Shown one piece after another: positions 15,836 to 24,837 of a DNA stretch of 47,573 nt (the first letter of the stretch is position 1; each line of letters begins with the position of its first letter). Source of the stretch: Collinsella sp. (GTDB lineage Bacteria; Actinomycetota; Coriobacteriia; Coriobacteriales; Coriobacteriaceae); contig JAUMMZ010000027.1 in assembly GCA_031296755.1 (NCBI GenBank), positions 1-47,573 on the forward strand, read 5' to 3'. The notes under the pieces were generated by a model. The model had not been told where the DNA came from and made no database searches. It saw only the letters and a program-made list of their open reading frames with translations. The position numbers were made by a program, and so were the translations under genes.

Positions 15836-15914
15836 CTCCTCAGTTGCGGTGAAATACGGACTGTTTGGCCGCCCGACGGCCGCAAACAGTCCGTATTTCA
15901 CCGCAACTGAGGAG
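15836..15914. repeat. Dispersed long hairpin element, copy 2
   Basis: CTCCTCAGTTGCGGTGAAAT on the left pairs with its complement on the right (ending at 15914), and the pairing continues through CGGACTGTTTG to near the centre. This near-perfect 79-base hairpin lies between the convergent ends of yqeC and the hydA-like gene, where it could serve as a two-way transcription block. Confidence 0.8.
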
Positions 15915-15934
15915 GGGACACGGCATCTTTGCTG

Positions 15935-17302
15935 CTAGCGGGGGACGTAGCGGCCGGGTTGGGCTCCAGTGGGCTCGCCGTCGCGTGCCACCAGCACGCC
16001 GTTCACAAACACGACCTTGGCGCGGCCATGTGCCCCAAAACCCTCGAGCGGCGTGTAGTCCACAGCTTGATGCTGTGTCGCGGCACTGATTGTCCAGCGC
16101 GCTTTGGGATCCCACACGCACACATCGGCATCGGCGCCCTCGGCAAGACAGCCCTTGCGCGGGTACATGCCAAACACGCGCGCCGGGTTCTCGCTCATCA
16201 AGCGGCACAGATCCTCGGGTCCCAGCTGTCCCTCAAAGCTCGTGGCAATCGCGACGGGACGATGCTCCACGCCGGGCCCGCCGTTGGGAATCGCGCGGAA
16301 ATCGTCGCGCCCGCGGTCCTTTTGCCCGTGCAGGTTAAAGCTGCAATGATCGGTCGCAATCGTATCGATCTCGCCGGCCACAAGCGCCTCGCGCAGCGCG
16401 GCACGGTCGCCGGCATGGCGCAGCGGCGGGCTCATCACGTACTTGGCGCCCGCAAAGCCGTCCTCGCCCTGCTCCAGATAGCAGGTGTCGTCGAGCATCA
16501 GATACTGAGGGCAGGTCTCGACATAGATATTCTTCTGCCCGCGCGCCTTGGCCGCACGAATGGCCTCGAGCCCCAACTTGGTCGAAAGGTGCACCACGTT
16601 GACTGGGGCGTCGCCGGCCAGGTGCGCCAGATACAGCAGGCGGCTCACGGCTTCGGCCTCACACACGTCCGGGCGGCTGAGCGCATGCCCCTCGGGCCCA
16701 TGAATCCCCTGCTCGTACACGCGCTTCTGCAGCTCATTCACCAGCGTACCGTTCTCGCAATGCACGCACAGTATGCCGCCAATACGCTTGAGCTCCTCGA
16801 GCACCTCGAGCGTCTCGGCATCGTCCAGGCGCAAATGATCGTAGGCAAAGTAGGTCTTAAACGACGATACGCCCGCCTCGCGCATAGCCGAAAGATCGGC
16901 GCGGTTGCGTTCATTCCACTCGGCGAGTGCCATATGAAAGGCGTAGTTGGCCGTGCAGGTTCCGTCGGCACGGCGATGCCACTCGGCCAAGGCATCGGGC
17001 ATGGTCACGCCGCGATCAGCCGTCGCGTAGTCCACGATGGTCGTCGTACCGCCGCAGGCAGCCGCACGCGTGCCGGTCTCAAAGCTATCGGCCGTCCAGT
17101 CCATGCCGGTCCAGCACTGCATGTGCGTGTGCCCATCGATAAAGCCCGGGAACACCCAACAGTCCGTGGCGTCCTGGACGGTATCGTCCTCACCCGGCTC
17201 AATCGCCGCGGCAATCCGCACAATCTTGTCGCCCTCCATGGCAAGATCGGCGCGGCGAAGCCCCTGGGGCGTCACGAGCGCGCCGTTTTTGATGATGATC
17301 AT
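15935..17302 (-). CDS. hydA: Dihydropyrimidinase/hydantoinase-like amidohydrolase (HydA/HyuA type)
   Basis: A 455-residue amidohydrolase of usual length. GHTHMQ gives H58 and H60, SSFKTYFAYD gives K149 as the likely carbamylated bridging lysine, HCENG gives H181, NVVHLS supplies the next His, and IATDHCSF near residue 316 supplies the catalytic Asp. The family opens cyclic diamide rings. In the selenium-linked purine cluster the homologue is E. coli HyuA, whose natural substrate is likely a purine breakdown product. It starts eight bases after the mocA-like gene with AAGGAG upstream. Confidence 0.88.
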   Translation of the reverse strand: MIIIKNGALVTPQGLRRADLAMEGDKIVRIAAAIEPGEDDTVQDATDCWVFPGFIDGHTHMQCWTGMDWTADSFETGTRAAACGGTTTIVDYATADRGVTMPDALAEWHRRADGTCTANYAFHMALAEWNERNRADLSAMREAGVSSFKTYFAYDHLRLDDAETLEVLEELKRIGGILCVHCENGTLVNELQKRVYEQGIHGPEGHALSRPDVCEAEAVSRLLYLAHLAGDAPVNVVHLSTKLGLEAIRAAKARGQKNIYVETCPQYLMLDDTCYLEQGEDGFAGAKYVMSPPLRHAGDRAALREALVAGEIDTIATDHCSFNLHGQKDRGRDDFRAIPNGGPGVEHRPVAIATSFEGQLGPEDLCRLMSENPARVFGMYPRKGCLAEGADADVCVWDPKARWTISAATQHQAVDYTPLEGFGAHGRAKVVFVNGVLVARDGEPTGAQPGRYVPR

Positions 17303-17310
17303 GTTGCTCC

Positions 17311-17925
17311 TTATTGATTAATACAGTTGGCCACGCGATCAAAATACGAGCAGGCGGCGATATGCTCCGTTATGCGTTGCTGCCCCTTGGCGGTATCGAC
17401 GTCCCACAGCTCGTAGGCACGCGCCTCGACCAGCACCACATCGGTACGGTCCTTGAGGATCGAACCGCCGCCGTCCTTGCCCTCAAGACGTATGAGCGCA
17501 TCGAACAATTCCGCCGGAAAGAGCACCGGACTCGAAGGCTCACCGTTGCACGCAAGACGCGCCGGATGTTTGCGGCCACGCTCGTCAAATGCACGAACCA
17601 TAGCCTCAAAAGAATCCAAACTCACGAGCGGCTGGTCGCCCGGCAAAAAGAGGCAACCTTTCCAGTTGCGTTCTGCCCCCCACGAAAGGCCGGCCTTAAT
17701 GCTTTGACTGCGCAGCTCGCCATCGTGCAGCACGCACGGACAATGCTTGTCCTCGCAAATCTGAGCGACCTCGGGCCAACGCGTCGAAACCACGACGTCA
17801 AAGCCCCGGGGAACCGAATCGATGGTCCGGGCAATCAGCGGCTCGCCATAGATATCGGCAAGCATCTTGTTAGAGCCAAACCGCTTGCCCTCGCCCGAAG
17901 CCATAATGACGCATCCAAGTTTCAT
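17311..17925 (-). CDS. mocA: MocA/YgfJ-like molybdenum cofactor nucleotidyltransferase
   Basis: A 204-residue nucleotidyltransferase. MKLGCVIMASGEGKRFGSNK contains the NTP-binding loop, LFLPGDQPLVS the metal-binding Asp, and PSSPVLFPAELFDAL the acceptor segment. MocA attaches CMP to molybdopterin for xanthine dehydrogenase-type enzymes; YgfJ is its paralogue in the E. coli selenium cluster. The two cannot be separated from sequence by eye. The ATG at 17925 follows GGGGAGG at ideal spacing; an in-frame ATG 18 codons upstream was rejected. It lies upstream of the hydA-like gene in the same transcript. Confidence 0.78.
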   Translation of the reverse strand: MKLGCVIMASGEGKRFGSNKMLADIYGEPLIARTIDSVPRGFDVVVSTRWPEVAQICEDKHCPCVLHDGELRSQSIKAGLSWGAERNWKGCLFLPGDQPLVSLDSFEAMVRAFDERGRKHPARLACNGEPSSPVLFPAELFDALIRLEGKDGGGSILKDRTDVVLVEARAYELWDVDTAKGQQRITEHIAACSYFDRVANCINQ

Positions 17926-18012
17926 GGTGATACCTCCCCTGAAACCATCGTACCCATAACTCGCGCCGCGGGCATCCACATCGAAAGCGCTTATCCCGCA
18001 CGCCCGCGATGC

Positions 18013-18048
18013 AAAAAAGGGGCACCCCGCCGGTTGGCAGAGCGCCCC
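18013..18048 (-). terminator. Terminator after ygeW
   Basis: GGGGCACCCCGCC (18019-18031) and GGCAGAGCGCCCC (18036-18048) form a stem with G-U pairs. Six Us follow on the minus strand (18013-18018). It separates ygeW from the mocA-hydA pair, perhaps partially. Confidence 0.75.
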
Positions 18049-18075
18049 CTTTACATGGCTTACCTCAACCCGGCT

Positions 18076-19278
18076 TTAAGCCTGGAGCCAACGGGCGGTG
18101 TTGCGCTCGTCGAGGGCCTTGAGGGTAGCGGCGGGATCGGCAACCTTCTGCAGGAACATCATTGCAGCGATGGCGTACGGCTTGTAGCTGGCCTCCTTGT
18201 ACATGCCCACGCGGTGCATGTCGAAGACGTCGGCGTTAACCTCGCCGTGCTCGCAGGAGACACCGGAGATGTCGGCGGGCAGCGGGTGCATAAAGATGGT
18301 GTCCTGGCCGTTGGCAGTCTTCTCCATGAGCTCGGTCGTGGAGCACCAGTCCTGATGGGTGGCGTTCTGGGCGAGCAGCTCCTTCTCGAGCGCAGCGATG
18401 CCGGCGTCGTCGCCCTCGGCGTACAGATTGGTACGCTTCTCCATTGCGGCAAACGGAGCCCAGCTCTTGGGGATCACGATGTCGGCGCCCTCGAAGGCCT
18501 CGGCCATGGTGTTGACCTGCTTAAAGGTGGTGCCGGACTCGGCGGCATAGCCCTTGGCGCGCTCGACGACCTCGGGCATGAGGTCGTAGCCCTCGGGGTG
18601 GGCCAGGGTGACGTCCATGCCAAAGCGGGGCAGCAGGCTGATCAGCGACTGCGGGCAGGACAGCGGCTTGCCGTAAGAGGGCGAATAGGCCCAGGTGACG
18701 GCAACCTTCTTGCCCTTGAGGTTCTCGAGGCCGCCAAACTCGTTGATGAGGTAGAGCATGTCGGCAGAGGACTGCGTGGGGTGATCGGAATCGGACTGCA
18801 AGGAGATGAGCGTGGGACGGTGATCCAGAACGCCGTCCTCGTAGGCCTGCTGGACAGACTCGGAGACCTCGGCCATATAGGCGTCGCCCTTGCCGATGTA
18901 CATGTCGTCGCGGATGCCGATGACGTCGGCCATAAAGGAGATCATGGTAGCGGTCTCGCGGACGGTCTCGCCGTGGGCGATCTGGGACTTCTTCTCGTCC
19001 AGGTCCTGCAGCTCAAGGCCGAGCAGGTTGGCGGCCTTAGAGAAGGAGAAGCGCGTACGGGTGGAGTTGTCGCGGAACAGGGAGACGGCAAGACCGGAGT
19101 CGAAAATCTTGGACGAAACGTTGTTCTCACGCAGCTCGCGCAGGGCGTCGGCGACGATGTAGAGAGCCTTGAGCTCATCGGTGGTCTTGTCCCAAGTGTG
19201 CAGGAAATCGCTGCCGTACATACCCTTAAAATCGAGGCCGTTCAGCTGCTCGACGAGCTCGGTAAACTTAGCGTCCAT
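18076..19278 (-). CDS. ygeW: Knotted carbamoyltransferase YgeW
   Basis: A 400-residue carbamoyltransferase. STRTRFSFSKAANLLGLEL holds the carbamoyl phosphate-binding STRTR motif, HPTQSSADMLYL and MHPLPADISG are second-domain motifs. Its length and the insertions before HPTQS fit the knotted YgeW family rather than ornithine transcarbamylase. In the urate cluster it is thought to transfer or remove a carbamoyl group from a ureido intermediate. It follows ygeY after a 200-base gap and has GAAAGGA upstream. A carbamate kinase partner (yqeA) is not in the window. Confidence 0.92.
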   Translation of the reverse strand: MDAKFTELVEQLNGLDFKGMYGSDFLHTWDKTTDELKALYIVADALRELRENNVSSKIFDSGLAVSLFRDNSTRTRFSFSKAANLLGLELQDLDEKKSQIAHGETVRETATMISFMADVIGIRDDMYIGKGDAYMAEVSESVQQAYEDGVLDHRPTLISLQSDSDHPTQSSADMLYLINEFGGLENLKGKKVAVTWAYSPSYGKPLSCPQSLISLLPRFGMDVTLAHPEGYDLMPEVVERAKGYAAESGTTFKQVNTMAEAFEGADIVIPKSWAPFAAMEKRTNLYAEGDDAGIAALEKELLAQNATHQDWCSTTELMEKTANGQDTIFMHPLPADISGVSCEHGEVNADVFDMHRVGMYKEASYKPYAIAAMMFLQKVADPAATLKALDERNTARWLQA

Positions 19279-19478
19279 GGAAATGTCCTTTCTAAAGATG
19301 AAACGATCGCAATGAGTAGATGTGCTCCGGCATGCGCGTGTGGCAGAACATGCAGAGCACCATGACGAGGACCCGCCACCGTTGAGGAAGCATGGGAGAT
19401 AACGACCGCGGGCCCCAAGTCAACAGGGGGTGCCGGGGACACGAACGGCCCCCGGCTCAACAGGATCGAAGAATGGGA

Positions 19479-20864
19479 CTAATCGATCTTGTTGTTGGTC
19501 AGACCGGCGCGGAACACGGTGGCATCGCCATCGGCCTGACTCGGATCGTAGAGGTTCAGGGCAGCCACATACATGGCGGCAGCGGTGACCAGGTCGTCCT
19601 TGTAGGTGACCTCGTTGGGAGCGTGAGCCTGAGACTCGGCACCCGGGCCAAAGCCCACGCAGGGGATGCCGTAGCGGCCCTGGATGGAAACGCAGTTCGT
19701 GGAGAAGGTCCACTTGTCGCACAGCGGGCGACCGGTGCGCTTGTCCATGCTGGGCTCGCAGCCGATGCGCTCGTCACCGAACATGGCCTTGTGGGCGTCG
19801 ACGAGGGCCTTGACGTGCGGAGCGGTCTCCTTGTTGATCCACGTGGGGAAGTAAGCCTCGGTCTCGTAGACCTCGCCGGTCCAGGACGGACGGTCGTACA
19901 TGTACATAGAGACCTTCACGTCGTCGCCGTACTTCTTGGCGGCCGGCAGGTTGCGGATCTCGTCCAGGCAGGACTCCCAGGTCTCACCAGCGGTCATGCG
20001 ACGGTCGATGGAGATGGCGCAGGAGTCAGCGACAGCGCAGCGGCTGGGGCTGGTGTAGAAGATCTGGCTGACGGTGCAGGTGCCGCGGCCCAGGAAGCGG
20101 GCGTCCTCGAAGTGCTCGGGGTTGTACTTGGGGTCGAGCATCTTGACGAGGCCCTTGATGTCGGTCGACTCGTCGCAGCCGTTGTTGTTGAGGGCGCGGA
20201 CGTCGGCGATGATGTCGGCCATCTTGTAGATGGCGTTGTCGCCGCGGTCGGGAGCGGAGCCGTGGCAGGAGGTGCCGTGAACGTCGACGCGGATCTCCAT
20301 GCGGCCGCGGTGACCGCGATAGATGCCGCCGTCGGTAGGCTCGGTGGAAATGACGAACTCGGGCTTAATGCCGTCCTTGTTGTAGATGTACTGCCAGCAC
20401 ATGCCGTCGCAGTCCTCTTCCTGGACGGTGCCGACGACCATGATCTTGTAGCCCTCGGGGATGAGGCCCATGTCCTTCATCATCTTGGCAGCGTAGGTAG
20501 CAGAAGCCATGCCACCCTCCTGGTCGGAGCCGCCGCGGCCGTAGATGATCTCGTCGGTCTCGTAGCCCTCATAGGGATCGGCATCCCAGTTATCGATGTT
20601 GCCGATGCCGACGGTGTCGATGTGGGAGTCGATGGCGATGATCTTGTCGCCCTCGCCCATAAAGCCCATAACGTTGCCCAGGCCGTCGACCTTGACCTCG
20701 TCATAGCCAAGGCTCTCCATCTCGGCCTTGATGCAGGCGACAACCTCGCCCTCCTCGCAAGACTCAGAGGGATGCGAGATCATAGCGCGCAGGAAGCGAG
20801 TCATATCAGCACGATGAGACTCAGCAGCAGCCTTGATAGCGTCGAAATCGAGTTCTTTAGCCAT
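19479..20864 (-). CDS. ygeY: YgeY-family selenium metabolism-linked M20 hydrolase
   Basis: A 461-residue M20-type metallohydrolase. AIDSHIDTV gives H81 and D83, GRGGSDQEGGM gives the bridging D114, and GTVQEED supplies the general base and a metal-binding Glu. HGTSCHGSAPDRGDNAIYKM is the dimerisation and substrate-binding segment. The family forms its own branch tied to selenium-dependent hydroxylase clusters and is proposed to hydrolyse an amide or ureido intermediate. GAAAGG precedes the ATG. It lies between dpaL and ygeW. Confidence 0.92.
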   Translation of the reverse strand: MAKELDFDAIKAAAESHRADMTRFLRAMISHPSESCEEGEVVACIKAEMESLGYDEVKVDGLGNVMGFMGEGDKIIAIDSHIDTVGIGNIDNWDADPYEGYETDEIIYGRGGSDQEGGMASATYAAKMMKDMGLIPEGYKIMVVGTVQEEDCDGMCWQYIYNKDGIKPEFVISTEPTDGGIYRGHRGRMEIRVDVHGTSCHGSAPDRGDNAIYKMADIIADVRALNNNGCDESTDIKGLVKMLDPKYNPEHFEDARFLGRGTCTVSQIFYTSPSRCAVADSCAISIDRRMTAGETWESCLDEIRNLPAAKKYGDDVKVSMYMYDRPSWTGEVYETEAYFPTWINKETAPHVKALVDAHKAMFGDERIGCEPSMDKRTGRPLCDKWTFSTNCVSIQGRYGIPCVGFGPGAESQAHAPNEVTYKDDLVTAAAMYVAALNLYDPSQADGDATVFRAGLTNNKID

Positions 20865-20938
20865 TGTTCATAACCTTTCAAACGAAGGAATCTACCTGTG
20901 AGGTGGCGGAGCGATACCTATTTACTCCGCCCCAACGA

Positions 20939-22153
20939 TTAGCAAGTGGGGTATTCGCCTTCCCAGACGATGCGACGGTACTGATCCGGATCCGTGTCGC
21001 CCTCGGTGGAGAAGCAGAGCACGGAGCTCGTCTTGTCCAGGCCGATGAGCTCCTTGAGCTCGGCGTACTCGGGATCGAGCATGAGGGTCTCGACCAGGCC
21101 GGTGGTCACCGCGCCGGACTCGCCGGAAATGACGCGCGGGTCGCCCTTCTCGGGGGCGCCCAGGGTGCGCATGCCGCGAGCGGTGACCCAGTCGGGGCAG
21201 GACACAAAGGCAGTGACGTGGTTGCGCAGGATATCCCAGCCCAGGATGTTGGGCTCGCCGCAGCACAGGCCGGCCATGATGGAGGGCATGTCGCCGTCCA
21301 CGATGCGCGGGTCGCCGTCGCCGGCGGCAGCGCCCTTGTACAGGCAGGCGGCAGGAGCGCACTCGACCACGACAAAGGTGGGCGGGTTATCGGGATACAG
21401 ATTGGTGAAGTAGCCCACCACGGCGCCGGCGAGCGAACCCACGCCAGCCTGGACAAACACGTGCGTCGGGCGGTTGATGGCCATCTCGCGCAGCTGCTCG
21501 GCAGCCTCAGAAGCCATGGTGCCGTAACCCTCCATGATCCAGGACGGGATCTTCTCGTAGCCCTCCCAGGCGGTGTCCTGAACGATGACGCCGCGCTCGC
21601 AGGCGTCGGCCTCGGCGGCGGCCATGCGCACGCACTCGTCGTAGTTGACCTCTTCGATGGTCACCGTGGCGCCCTCGGCGGCGATGTTATCGAAGCGGGG
21701 CTTGGTGGAACCCTTGGGCATGTGCACGACGGCCTTCTGGCCGAGCTTGTTGGCAGCCCATGCCACGCCGCGGCCATGGTTGCCGTCGGTGGCGGTAAAG
21801 AAGGTGGCCTGGCCAAAGTCCTTGGCAAGCTGATCGGAGGTCAGGTAATCGAAGGTGCACTCGGCAACGTCCTTGCCGGTCTCGTCGGCAATGTAGTTGG
21901 CCATGGCAAACGAGCCGCCCAGGACCTTAAAGGCGTTGAGGCCAAAGCGATAGCTCTCGTCCTTAACGCACAGGTTGGACAGGCCCAGGCGCGCGGCCTG
22001 GCCGTCCAGGCGGGCAAGCGGAGTGACGGTGTACTGGGGGAACGACTGGTGGAAGGCACGGGCCTTCTTCACGTGGTCGAGGCTCATGATTCCCAAGTGC
22101 TTGTCATCGCTCTTGGGCATCGTGTTGCCCGCCCACTGGATCTTATCGGCCAT
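20939..22153 (-). CDS. dpaL: Diaminopropionate ammonia-lyase (DpaL/YgeX)
   Basis: A 404-residue fold-type II PLP enzyme. SYRFGLNAFKVLGGSFAMAN contains K76, the Schiff-base lysine, and ATDGNHGRGVAWAA is the phosphate-binding or substrate loop. It converts 2,3-diaminopropionate to pyruvate and two ammonia through an aminoacrylate. In the urate-degrading cluster this is a late, energy-yielding step. TTAAGGAG precedes the ATG. It heads the minus-strand operon dpaL-ygeY-ygeW and is divergent from a YheO-like regulator with paired dyads between them. Confidence 0.93.
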   Translation of the reverse strand: MADKIQWAGNTMPKSDDKHLGIMSLDHVKKARAFHQSFPQYTVTPLARLDGQAARLGLSNLCVKDESYRFGLNAFKVLGGSFAMANYIADETGKDVAECTFDYLTSDQLAKDFGQATFFTATDGNHGRGVAWAANKLGQKAVVHMPKGSTKPRFDNIAAEGATVTIEEVNYDECVRMAAAEADACERGVIVQDTAWEGYEKIPSWIMEGYGTMASEAAEQLREMAINRPTHVFVQAGVGSLAGAVVGYFTNLYPDNPPTFVVVECAPAACLYKGAAAGDGDPRIVDGDMPSIMAGLCCGEPNILGWDILRNHVTAFVSCPDWVTARGMRTLGAPEKGDPRVISGESGAVTTGLVETLMLDPEYAELKELIGLDKTSSVLCFSTEGDTDPDQYRRIVWEGEYPTC

Positions 22154-22245
22154 ACGGTGAACTCCTTAAGTCCTCTCTTGCCGGCCCCCGCATACGCGTT
22201 TCAGCCCATTCCCATTCATGCGACTGAACTTTTATGTGGATGCCA

Positions 22246-22311
22246 AACAAAAAGTTTGTTAGCACTGTTCTATCACACTTTTTGATTGGCAAACCTAACA
22301 AATTGTTTGTT
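22246..22311. promoter_or_regulatory. Paired AACAAA-N3-TTTGTT operators between dpaL and regulator 1
   Basis: AACAAAAAGTTTGTT (22246-22260) and AACAAATTGTTTGTT (22297-22311) share identical 6-bp dyad arms around three-base centres. Their centres are 51 bases apart, nearly five helical turns. They lie in the 277-base divergent gap (22154-22430), which otherwise shows only a weak ATAACG/CGTTAT repeat near 22351. Confidence 0.7.
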
Positions 22312-22430
22312 GCCGTAATCGGTACCTTTTCGCCGACGAACGGTTACATAACGCAGCAACGCTTTCGTTATTTGCGAACAGGTGTGGTTTATGGCAAAGT
22401 ATGCCCAAACTAATTTTTAGGAAGGCACCC

Positions 22431-23084
22431 ATGACCCCGTCACAGATTGAGTTTTACAAGCGCCTCGCACACGGTCTGGCGCTCCAATTTGGCCCCAACT
22501 GCGAAGTCGTCGTCCACGATCTGGAGACCGAGGACGTGGACCACTCCATCGTAGTGATCGAAAACGGCCACGTCAGCGGGCGCAAACTGGGTGACGGCCC
22601 CAGCCATATTGTGTTTGAGTCCATGCACGAGGGCACCACCGACGTGCACGACCGCGAGCCATACCTCACCAAAACCACCGATGGCAAGCTGCTCAAGTCC
22701 TCTACCATCTTTATCCGCAACGACGAGGGCAAGCCCGTCGGCATTTTGGGCATCAACTTTGACATTACGCTTATGAAGGCTTTTGAGCGTTCGCTCGATG
22801 CCTTTACCGGCACCGGCGGCACGGGCTATACCGAGCCCGAGCCCATTACCAAGAACATCGGCGACCTGCTCGAGGACCTGCTGCACGAGTGCGAGCAGTT
22901 TGTGGGCAAGCCCGCGGCACTCATGACCAAAGACGAGCGCATTCGTGCCATTGGCTACCTCGACCGTCGCGGTGCCTTCCTCATTTCCAAGTCGAGCGAG
23001 CGCGCCTGCGAGTTCTTTGGCATCTCCAAATACAGCTTCTATAGCTACCTCAATGAGGCCAAGGCGGCGGCCGGCGACAAGTAG
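22431..23084 (+). CDS. YheO-like PAS/helix-turn-helix transcriptional regulator 1
   Basis: A 217-residue protein. The N-terminal PAS-like domain has FGPNCEVVVHDLETEDVDHS and VENGHVSGRKLGD-type residues, with SSTIFIRNDEGKPVGILGIN ending it near residue 120. The C-terminal part (about residues 155-215) carries the helix-turn-helix (RAIGYLDRRGAFLISKSSER, then FFGISKYSFYSYLNEAK). The architecture is that of YheO/DauR regulators. The ATG at 22431 follows AGGAAGG; an upstream start would add ten residues. It is divergent from dpaL and probably controls that operon through the paired dyads. Its ligand is unknown. It resembles the second regulator at 42570. Confidence 0.82.
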   Translation: MTPSQIEFYKRLAHGLALQFGPNCEVVVHDLETEDVDHSIVVIENGHVSGRKLGDGPSHIVFESMHEGTTDVHDREPYLTKTTDGKLLKSSTIFIRNDEGKPVGILGINFDITLMKAFERSLDAFTGTGGTGYTEPEPITKNIGDLLEDLLHECEQFVGKPAALMTKDERIRAIGYLDRRGAFLISKSSERACEFFGISKYSFYSYLNEAKAAAGDK

Positions 23085-23207
23085 GCACTCGCCCGGATTG
23101 ACCCTCCCCTTTTGGGCGCGAGTTCTGGAAAGCACGAATCCAAGACCGAGCCGCTTGGGAAGTTCCATATAATCGATGTCATTAATATTTCGAAAGGATG
23201 GAACAGA

Positions 23208-24194
23208 ATGGCGTTGAGCAAGGCATCATGCACCGGTCGCGGATTGATTCCGGCAATTGGTGGACATGTGCACCGCATGTTCGATGAGAGTGAAGACGAC
23301 CTGTTTTCGCTGAGCCTTGACGACGTGATGAATGATCGCCCGTGGACCGCCGACGAACTCATGGGCGGCGGGACTCGCCCGTCAAACCCCAATCCCGCAC
23401 TTGCGCCTAAGACCGCATCTGCGCCGACTCCTGCGCAGTTGGCTGTTTCGACGCCCGCGCCTACGCCCGCACCCACTTCGGCGCCCACGACCGCTCCCCG
23501 CCCCGCAAGCGACCCGTCCGAGACCGCGGCATTTCTCGCTGCAGCGACGCAGGGCAAATCGGCCGACAGCACCGTTATGTACAGCGCCCAGCAGTTGCCT
23601 GTTCCTGCGGCACGCAAGCCTCCGATCGCAAGGCTCGACGAGCCCGTTGCCCATCAGGTTGCCTACGATTCCTGGGCCACAGCCGATCTGGATGAGACCT
23701 CTACCGGCATGCCGGCGCTCGACGTTCCAGTTAACCCGCTTTTTGCCACCAACACGAGCGCCGTGGACTATGAGGGCGGTGCAGCATATTCCGATTATTC
23801 CGATGACTATGCTGGCAATGGTCGCATCGAGACCGAGGGTTATGGCACCGCATCGAGCGATTATCTCAACGATCCGTACGCTGCCACGCCTGCACCGGAA
23901 TATGACCCGGAGGCCGCGTCCGCGCCGGCGTATACCAAAAGCACGGGCGAAGAGCGCTTCGCCGATTATTACGCCAAGGAAAAGGCGCTGCGTTTCTCGG
24001 AATTTCCGCAGGCAGTCAAGGTTGCCTTTATCGCCATTGTCATTGCCCTGCTCGGTGTCATTGCGTTTGAGGGATTCCAGCTGTTCCGCGGCCCCACCCA
24101 AGCGGAGTCGGAGACCCAGCAAAAAGAGGACGATAACCAGTACCTGGACATCAACACCCTCAAGGGCGATCCCAACGACGGAGACGACGAATAA
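23208..24194 (+). CDS. Membrane-anchored Pro/Ala/Thr-rich protein, unknown function
   Basis: A 328-residue protein not recognised. The N-terminal 60 residues are acidic with DESEDDLFSLSLDDVMNDRP. A low-complexity Ala/Pro/Thr region follows (about residues 62-125), then a Tyr/Asp/Ser-rich stretch. One strong transmembrane segment (VAFIAIVIALLGVIAFEGF) lies near residue 275, with an acidic tail. No signal peptide is present, so the long N-terminal part is probably cytoplasmic. The ATG at 23208 follows GAAAGGATGG; an upstream extension of 32 residues is unsupported. TATAAT at 23169 is a possible -10 element. A perfect terminator hairpin lies just after it. Confidence 0.65.
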   Translation: MALSKASCTGRGLIPAIGGHVHRMFDESEDDLFSLSLDDVMNDRPWTADELMGGGTRPSNPNPALAPKTASAPTPAQLAVSTPAPTPAPTSAPTTAPRPASDPSETAAFLAAATQGKSADSTVMYSAQQLPVPAARKPPIARLDEPVAHQVAYDSWATADLDETSTGMPALDVPVNPLFATNTSAVDYEGGAAYSDYSDDYAGNGRIETEGYGTASSDYLNDPYAATPAPEYDPEAASAPAYTKSTGEERFADYYAKEKALRFSEFPQAVKVAFIAIVIALLGVIAFEGFQLFRGPTQAESETQQKEDDNQYLDINTLKGDPNDGDDE

Positions 24195-24224
24195 CAAATG
24201 CCAAAAATTGAGGGTCGTAGACCA

Positions 24225-24266
24225 GATCAACCCCGTGCGCTCATTGCCGCACGGGGTTGATCTTTG
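24225..24266 (+). terminator. Terminator after the Pro-rich membrane protein
   Basis: GATCAACCCCGTGCG (24225-24239) and CGCACGGGGTTGATC (24248-24262) form a perfect 15-bp stem with an eight-base loop, followed by a short T-run. Confidence 0.8.
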
Positions 24267-24411
24267 TCCGCGCGTGCTGATAGACTCCATCGTGCCCGCA
24301 AGCAGCGGGCGCGTTTTATCCAGAGTCGGGGTAGAGAGTTGGCTCCACGATCCCGACGCCAACCGGCCAAGAGGCACGGTGGCCCTGCCAACATCGATGA
24401 AAGGAGTCCGT

Positions 24412-24837
24412 ATGGACAATTTCTCTGTGCGCAGTGAGCGCAACTTCCACAACCTAGCCGCCAAGCCAAAACGAATGCATCTTCTGGACAAGCCGAACGG
24501 CTATGCCTCGGCCATGGTCAAGAGCAGTCTCCCCCACCAGATGCGCTTTACCGTGCAGGCGCTCGAGAAAGAGCTCTACACCGCCGGCGACCCGCACGTA
24601 CTGCAGATCAAGCTGCTTGGAGACGACTCGCGCGAGCTGTCTAGCTGGAAGCTGTTTGCCGACGGCACGTGCATCGCAAGCGGTTCGGGTGACTTTGCCC
24701 GCGAGTGCTTCTGCGAGGGAGCTGAGGTGTTTCTGGACCTGTGTCGCGACGCCGTCGAGACTGCCGAGCTGTGCCAGTGGAGCGAGAGGGAGTACGCGCT
24801 GTTGGGTGCCGCGCGCGGGATTGCGGGGGGGGTGTAG
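24412..24837 (+). CDS. Small unknown cytoplasmic protein
   Basis: A 141-residue protein not recognised. It has no signal peptide or membrane segment. The middle (QMRFTVQALEKELYTAGDPH) and the following IKLLGDDSRELSSWKLFADG look like a compact beta-rich domain with a helical C-terminus (EVFLDLCRDAVETAELCQW). The ATG follows AAAGGAG at good spacing. The frame stays open far upstream of this ATG, but that part is antisense-like, highly basic and lacks a start signal, so the start here is preferred. It is preceded by a terminator and is probably transcribed alone. Confidence 0.6.
   Translation: MDNFSVRSERNFHNLAAKPKRMHLLDKPNGYASAMVKSSLPHQMRFTVQALEKELYTAGDPHVLQIKLLGDDSRELSSWKLFADGTCIASGSGDFARECFCEGAEVFLDLCRDAVETAELCQWSEREYALLGAARGIAGGV

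Noticed and set aside
23332..24411. Upstream extension of the 141-residue protein gene into a 501-codon frame
   Set aside because: The upstream part overlaps the membrane-protein gene in another frame, is Pro/Arg-rich without motifs, and crosses a terminator; the ATG at 24412 has a good ribosome binding site.
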